A DNA stretch of 64,000 nt. It comes from Chalara sp. BL73. Taxonomy: Eukaryota > Ascomycota > Leotiomycetes > Helotiales. The position numbers were made by a program, and so were the translations under genes. Location: positions 558,001-622,000 of the forward strand of contig CAKJVC010000049.1 of NCBI GenBank assembly GCA_918026815.1, given 5' to 3'. Each line of letters starts with the position of its first letter. The first letter of the stretch is position 1. This document shows, piece by piece, positions 58,095-64,000 of the stretch. The notes beneath the pieces were generated by a model. That model did no database searches. It had not been told where the DNA came from and was given only the letters and a program-made list of their open reading frames with translations.

Positions 58095-59975
58095 ACTAAC
58101 CTACCCAGCCAGACCTTTGCCAGACGTTGAGAAGAAGTAAGTCAAAATTTTGCAGCCTTATGGCTGAAGATCGTTTCATAGGTGCTCTCTTTTAGGTTAT
58201 TAGATTTATGTATCTCACCCTGGGATCAGGTTTGGAAATTTTAGTCTGGCTTAAGGGAAGAATTTGCTACAAACGCGCGGTAGCCTTAGACTCGATAGCA
58301 GCTCGGAGTGGTAGAACCATCAAAGGCCACACCTAGTAGTAGTTAGAAAAAGACCTTCTATAGAGGGATAGGGATGGCGTGGTATAAATCACGTGATGAA
58401 AATTAGGTATTACAGGCTCCTGGGAGAGAGGTGGACGAAGAGTTTACACATGTATGTAGTCATTCTTTGATCCTAGTGTCAAGCTCAACTCACTCACTGC
58501 TGTTATACTAGTAACTGTGTCTACGGCACTTTGCTAGCTTTATACATGTACATCTCTCAACTCAACCAAGCCTATTGTAAGGATTGCCTTGGCCGTCATA
58601 GATAGGTAAAATTTCTCTATATAGCTGCTCCTATGCTCCTATCCGAACCCCGACCCATCACCTTCCACCTGCTTCCGAACTGTATCATTCCCTTTCCCTA
58701 AGTCCTACCAGGATCGTGGCGTTTCATCCAGCGCACCCTCACGACCTGCTCGTGGGGCAAAACAGTTGAAATAGCTGCTGGCTGCCATTATCGACCGCAA
58801 TAGAAAGCTCCGCGATCTGCGAGCCGTTTAATACGACGGGGTACTTTATGAGGAGCGAGCTGCTCACGGTAACAGACAGGTTCGCGGGTTGATCGGAGTT
58901 CTATGGATATTATGTTAATTTGGTGCGAGAAGGAAGGAGAGGTGAGAGGATGTCTAACTTTACTTGCTGGGATAAGGGCACTGCGCCGTGGACGGTAACT
59001 TCCTGCTCCCTCTGGTGGGGTTATACAGTTGTAACCGCAGCTACAATTTGCCATTGTCGTAATTGATGAGGCTTGCGCGCCAAGTCAAGTATGGAGGGTG
59101 GTCGGTTTAAGTTCTGATCTTCGAGGAATTGAACTGGTGATATGCTGGACTGATGTTGCAAGAAAGCCGCCGAAGCAAAAGCCCTGGGATCCTGTTGTAT
59201 TTAGAAACATTTCCCACGTTTCCCTCAAAGAGCGTGAGGTCGTTCGGGGCTTGCGACAGGTTCAGCCGCACATTGAAGTCAGAGCCTTCTATGTACCACT
59301 CTAGAAACCACTTCAGACCCCAAACCCTTTATGACCTGAAGCACTGGGTCTAGACATTTCATTGACAAAAATGGTCTGTGGGGCCAGAAAGAGAATCATG
59401 GCTCCAAGTGATACATTTGAGCACGGGCTCAGATTTACAACTTCTTTAAACCTGGTCAAACTCATGAGACTTCTCCATCGACATCAATCATCTAGCAATT
59501 GCAAGATTTATGCGCACACAAGAATATCCGTCTGGACTTTGACGATCTTGTTTCCTGTTCGCGAGGGAACGAACGTTATTCGCTCGACGCCTCTGACACT
59601 AAACTGTTTCTGGTAGTCGTTGCGCTCCCCACATCTCCAGATCCATCTGCGCCCCACAATTCTACTAAACATCTCTTCGATAACTCTTCTGCCTGTCCGT
59701 CTCTCTCGATCTCTATAGGGTGACACAAGATTCTGATCTCAGCGGACTTCCTGAAAATGTCCGAGTACACTCAACCGAGTGCGACGACGCGCTAGGGCAG
59801 AGCATATAGAGTCACGGTTGAGCCAAGTTTCCAGAATCAGTTTCGTTATATAAGCCAGCGTTGTTTCATGAATTTATTCCAAAAGACTCAAAAAATAGCC
59901 TCATTGAACGCGCATTCCAAGCTTTCACGCCGCGTTTGTCTTAGCGCTAGTATCTCCTGTCTCTGTTCCTCGGTC
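58095..59975. other. Intergenic, no convincing gene
   Basis: A minus-strand frame starting MANCSCGYNCITPPEGAG at 59054 is Cys-rich and precedes a GTAAAG donor, but I could not extend it. Other frames look random. Confidence 0.35.
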
Positions 59976-60922
59976 ATGTCTTCCTCAAGGCCAACGAACA
60001 AAGGACTCTGCCTCGCCTCCTCAAACACCTTTGAGGTCAGACCCGCTCCGTATATACAGCACCTCGAGCAAATGAAGTAGTCGTCAAGAATGCAGCAATC
60101 GCACTCAATCCCGTCGACTACCTAAAGCGTGATATCGGCTCCATCTTCTTCAGCTGGGTCAAGCCCCCTTCCATCCTCGGCGAGGACGTAGCAGGAGAAG
60201 TCATCGAAGTCGGCCGCGGTAAGTCCGAAACACCAGAGCATGATATCCTTTGAATTACAAATTTGCACCGCCTCATATACAATTCGCACACGTCCTACGT
60301 GCCTAAAACCATCTCAAACAATGCATTCAGCTCTGTAGCAATCTCGTTAAATTTCCCAGGGGTGACGGAAAAGCTGACCGCAAGGCGTTTTCGACGGCAG
60401 GCGTAACGGTTTTCAAACCCGGTGACTGCGTGGTAGGCTGCGTGGCCGGCCTCGAGAAAGCCGCCAACAGCACCGCATTCTCCGGTTTCCAGGAGCACGC
60501 CGCGTTCGGCGGGAAAACACTCGCGGCGTGGGGAATGGAGCCGCGGAAGCTTGTTTGGATATCCTTCCTCGTTCACCCAGGAGGAAGTTTATCAACATGG
60601 CTACGTATCCGAACCCATATCCCTTGCCAACGAAATACACCAAGCCCCAGGTAGCGTTCCACCACATCAGATGGAGTATCCGCACCTCTTTCGTCTCCAG
60701 ACGTCGCGGGATCCAGCGGAAACTCATCTGGGGCGGAAACGTTACTCACAGCGGGGTCGGACGGCGGATATGGGGCGATCAGTTACCGGAAGCACTGAAG
60801 GATGGCAGACCTGTGCCTGCGCCGAAGGTTGAGGCAGTTGGTCCTGGGTTGGACAGTGTGGAGAAGCGATTGAACCTACCGAGGCAGGGAGTCAGTGCGA
60901 AGAAACTGGTTGCAAAGTTGTG
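59976..60922 (+). pseudogene. Zinc-binding dehydrogenase (MDR family, CipB/enoyl-reductase-like) pseudogene
   Basis: The start MSSSRPTNKGLCLASSNTFE leads into VRPAPY, as in fungal zinc-type oxidoreductases. The frame is then lost and resumes as PRANEVVVKNAAIALNPVD and KRDIGSIFFSWVKPPSILG, EDVAGEVIEVGRG. An intron donor follows at 60220. Later VFKPGDCVVGCVAGLE and STAFSGFQEHAAF appear. At the 3' end the typical tail LPEALKDGRPVPAP and KRLNLPRQGVSAKKLV is in another frame. The cofactor-binding Rossmann core (GxGxxG) between these blocks is missing. The gene is therefore both frameshifted and internally deleted. It neighbours an intact MFS transporter transcribed towards it. Confidence 0.85.
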
Positions 60923-61159
60923 AGCTCAATATCATCATGAACTGCATCAGAGGGCGGATTCTCTTTTTGTATTTGATGGGGATAAGGAGTGGGATTGCTA
61001 TGGTGGATGTATTAGCGTACTCTAGCCATTTCTTGTATGAACCAACCATTCCAACACCAGGTTTTTGTGTTAGTAACTAATTAACAATATAGGTTGCGCG
61101 TTTTGGATACTCAGTCATGATGCGCAGGGTATCCCAATTTCGCTTGGATCAAATCTATC

Positions 61160-63342
61160 CTATAATCTTCGCTCTCGAAAACAAAGCGCCGCAACCAATG
61201 CAACAATCGCCATAACCACTGAAACAACTATAAGATAGTTAGTAAATTCCTTCAGAGAAGAAAGATTAGCATAACGTACCATGAGTATATGTCAAGCACC
61301 TAATATATGCCCTTGTAACCACCTCTCCAAGCCTTCCCTCCAAACCTTTCACATACTCCAAATCCTTCAAACTTCTTTCAATCACACCCTCCCTGTCGTC
61401 AATCCCCTCTAACCCAATCCTCAACTCTCTCCTCAAGCTAGTTTGCAGAACGGCGCTCGCAATGCTCAAACCACCTACGAGACCTACGTTCGACGCTAAG
61501 TATAATCCCGAAGAGGCGATGGCGGTTTGGCATGCTTGAAGACCTGCTGTGAGCGCGATAAAAGATGCCGCGAGGGCGATGCCGTTGCCAAAACCGCCCG
61601 GAATGATATAGAGAGATTCGAGAAAGGATGTGTGACCATGCCACCGTAGGAGCATGAGGGTATATGAGGTCGTGGACGCGATGGCGCCAAGGATGGCAAT
61701 GCGTTTGTAACGCCCGGTGCGCTTGATTATTATGCCGGTAAGGATGCCGCCGATAGCATTGCCTATGACGGAAGGCATGAGATGTGCACCGGCTGTTGTG
61801 ACGGTGGCGTGCTGGGAGACTTGAAAGTACATGGGTACTAGCATCATCATCTTTTATAATTTAGCCTCGAAATGTCTATTACACACTTTCCATAGCATAG
61901 GAAAGGTCTAAGCTTTTAATCGGAGGTGATGAAATAGACTTACAGCCATCTGCGCACCGCTCTGAAATCCCAAATTCACATAACTCGTCACCACATCTCT
62001 ACGTATCATCAGGCCAAGCGGGAAGATCGGCTCCTTTGCCCAAAGACCTTCCACAACCAAGAATAATGTGCCACTGACTAACGAAGCTCCCAGCAGTCCA
62101 AGAATCATTGGGTTTGCCCAGGACATGCGTTGGCCTGCAAAGTCAAGAACGAGAAGACCACATATTATGGACAGAGACATGGAGAGTGCGCCTAAGAAAT
62201 CGACCCGCCGCAATTTGGAGAGGTGTGATTCTTTAGGCGAATCGCATGCGAAGGGAACCGAAAGCCGATAGATGACGAGTGCTATTGCCAGAAGTGTTGG
62301 CGGGCATTGGCCTAAAAATGACCTGGAACGGTGGTCAACACATCGCACTGCCTTTATTCTACTGTTTGAATCAAAATTCAGAGTGCAACTGAAGGCACAT
62401 ACCATCGCCATCCAATAGTGTCCGTAAGATACCCGCCAATCGGTCCACCGAGACTTCGACCACTAGTCGCAGCTATATTGACATAGCTTCTCCATGTTGC
62501 AACCTCGCGGATTGGAACCATGTCTAAACGTCCATCAGTACAGAGGTATATCACGGCACACGGCTCGAACACACCTGCAATCACAATTGACACCAAGCAA
62601 TTGATCCCAGCACCACCAACTCCAGCGATCAACCTTCCCGCTATCACCTGGCCTAAAGATTGACCCAATCCACTATTCCCAGTCAGCATCTGGTATGTTG
62701 ACTTTACATACAGTTTTGAATCTTATATCGGGAAACCTACCAGAGCGCACACCCTACTGTGAAGAAGATATACGATGCGATAATTGTGCTCTTTCTCCCG
62801 TATATATCACTCAATTTACCATACTTCCCCAAGTCAGCTCCATCGCCTCCCAAACACCAACTTAACTCACCAAACTTTGAGTGGCACACATGGCCAACGT
62901 GTAGCTACTAATCAGCCATCCTGCATTCTCGAGGTCGTCGAACTCGCTGCTGATGGTCCCACCCGTCGCAATGACCAAAGACCCGTCTGCATTTGCGATG
63001 AATACTCCTATTTACCAAATCAATCCTCGTTTCCCACCCGCGCTCCCCAAATATAACCGCATTGATATATATCTACCTATACATATGGCGTAGAACTGGA
63101 GGCAGATCGGAATATCACGTACCAAGCAGCAAAATGGAAATCACCCCCCCAACATTGCCCGTGATCTCTCCGTCGCCATGTCGTGGGGTGGCCAACTTAT
63201 CACTGTCCTGGGTTTGAGCCTCCTCGTCTCCTGCCCCGTTGTAAGTGACGACTGATCCATTTTGAGGCCACAGCAGGGGTGTTCGCTCGTCTGGTTGTGT
63301 GCTATTGGCACTCTTTGTGGGTGACGTGACGGGTGCGCCCAT
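61160..63342 (-). CDS. MFS drug/amino-acid transporter (DHA2, 14-TM type)
   Basis: A multi-exon gene starting at 63342 (MGAPVTSPTKSANSTQPDER, then a typical TPLLWP motif). Clean splices give GVFIANADGSLVIATGGTIS and NAGWLISSYTLAMCATQSL, then YGKLSDIYGRKSTII (MFS motif A). They continue with AGRLIAGVGGAGINCLVS, DMVPIREVATWRSYVNI, GRSLGGPIGGYLTDTIGWRWSFLGQCP, LVPMYFQVSQHAT and the last exon VVSVVMAIVALVAALCF. These are signatures of the fungal DHA2 family, which includes vacuolar basic amino acid transporters and toxin efflux pumps. One junction (about 62690-62745, after GCAL) does not close in frame with the obvious sites, so a small error or mutation there is possible. It should be a vacuolar or plasma-membrane proton antiporter. 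Confidence 0.87.
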
Positions 63343-64000
63343 GACGTGCTATGCAACCCCTCTAAAAATGACGCTGAAACATAAAAAACAGCCCCCAAAA
63401 GAATAGGGTTTATCGGTCGGAGAAAACAATGGCGTATGGTTGTGGTAGAATGGTGCAATGAAGCAAATGTGCCATCCGTGCACTTTTGGGAATGGGGGCG
63501 TTACGTGGGGATATATATATATATATATATATGAGTTCAGCCTCCCTCCCATCAGTCTACTTCTGCAGGTCTAAAGAGCGACATTCTAGATTGCATGGCC
63601 GGTCACGAACAAGCCGGACCTTAGACTTAGAAGGAGCGACTCAAGGTTTGTTCCATTGTGAGGGGCCAATGCTCCGTGCTGTAGCGCAAAAGTGGATCGT
63701 GCACCACAACGCTGCGGGGGCATGTAAAAAATGTGCTCTCCCTCTATCTCTCTCTCTCTCTCTATCACACACTATCTCCCCTCTCTCTCGCTCATAAAAT
63801 AAAACCCCACGAAAAAGGACGCGTTCTCGGTATCGATTAGCAAATTACAGCAGATGAATTCTGGGCGGGGTCGCACGGTCTACCTCGACCTGGCACTGCA
63901 GGTATTCCTTGAAGGTTTAGATCGCCGCCACTACCTTTGGGATGGTGCCGCAGATGCCTCTCTGCATGTGTACTGTACATGCGAACTTGATCATTTTCCG
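63343..64000. other. Promoter-side region with simple repeats
   Basis: Upstream of the MFS gene. It contains an (AT)11 run at 63511-63532 and a CT-rich tract at about 63736-63763. No gene was recognised up to the window edge. Confidence 0.5.

Noticed and set aside
58788..59054. Cys-rich minus-strand frame starting MANCSCGYNC, considered as a metallothionein or small secreted protein
   Set aside because: Only four cysteines near the start, no signal peptide, and the downstream exon could not be found.

Overview
The window looks like nuclear DNA of a filamentous ascomycete (Pezizomycotina). Coding regions are interrupted by short introns of about 50-60 bases with GT...AG ends and CTAAC/CTGAC-like branch sites. 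There are several Zn2Cys6 regulators, fungal transporter families and AT-rich gene-poor stretches. The class cannot be fixed from the sequence alone; Leotiomycetes would be a guess. No rRNA, tRNA or CRISPR was recognised.

Left part (1-27 kb): accessory and metabolic genes mixed with decayed ones. In order: a broken deoC-like aldolase, a small Ser/His-rich ORF, a wrecked GH3 beta-glucosidase, an intact Zn2Cys6 regulator (7.7-9.6 kb), a 741-residue regulator combining two C2H2 fingers with a Zn2Cys6 cluster, a divergent TPR protein, an amino acid/GABA-type permease, an ammonium transporter with clustered GATA sites upstream, another Zn2Cys6 regulator, a wrecked GH13 alpha-glucosidase and a CorA-like transporter.

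Centre (27-43 kb): AT-rich and gene-poor, and the most interesting part. I assembled several spliced genes by hand that no long open frame shows. One is a 128-residue secreted six-cysteine protein (29.4-29.9 kb). One is a complete six-exon, 280-residue UstYa/DUF3328-family oxidase (33.8-35.0 kb) with both HxxHC motifs. The third is a two-exon 119-residue secreted precursor (36.2-36.6 kb) carrying six near-identical 14-residue repeats, five of them closed by the KEX2 dibasic site KR. The last two genes are divergent and 1.2 kb apart. Together they have the hallmarks of a dikaritin-type (ustiloxin/phomopsin/asperipin-like) ribosomal peptide pathway. The predicted Tyr-first tetrapeptide core YLPN/YLPT does not match any core I know. 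A short-chain dehydrogenase lacking the catalytic tyrosine lies 3 kb further on and may or may not belong.

Right part (43-64 kb): conserved genes (SPX-EXS phosphate exporter/SYG1 family, RidA, J-domain protein, SH3-like/LPxELRNxIY protein), then an intronless, GC-richer bacterial-type LLM flavin monooxygenase. Its promoter carries a 552-bp MITE with 41-bp perfect terminal inverted repeats, a 9-bp target duplication and an internal 55-bp minisatellite. The end of the window has two pseudogenes (phosphotransferase, zinc-type dehydrogenase) and an essentially intact multi-exon DHA2 MFS transporter.

Splice models were deduced by eye from frame, phase and consensus sites. Family calls rest on remembered motifs, not on searches.
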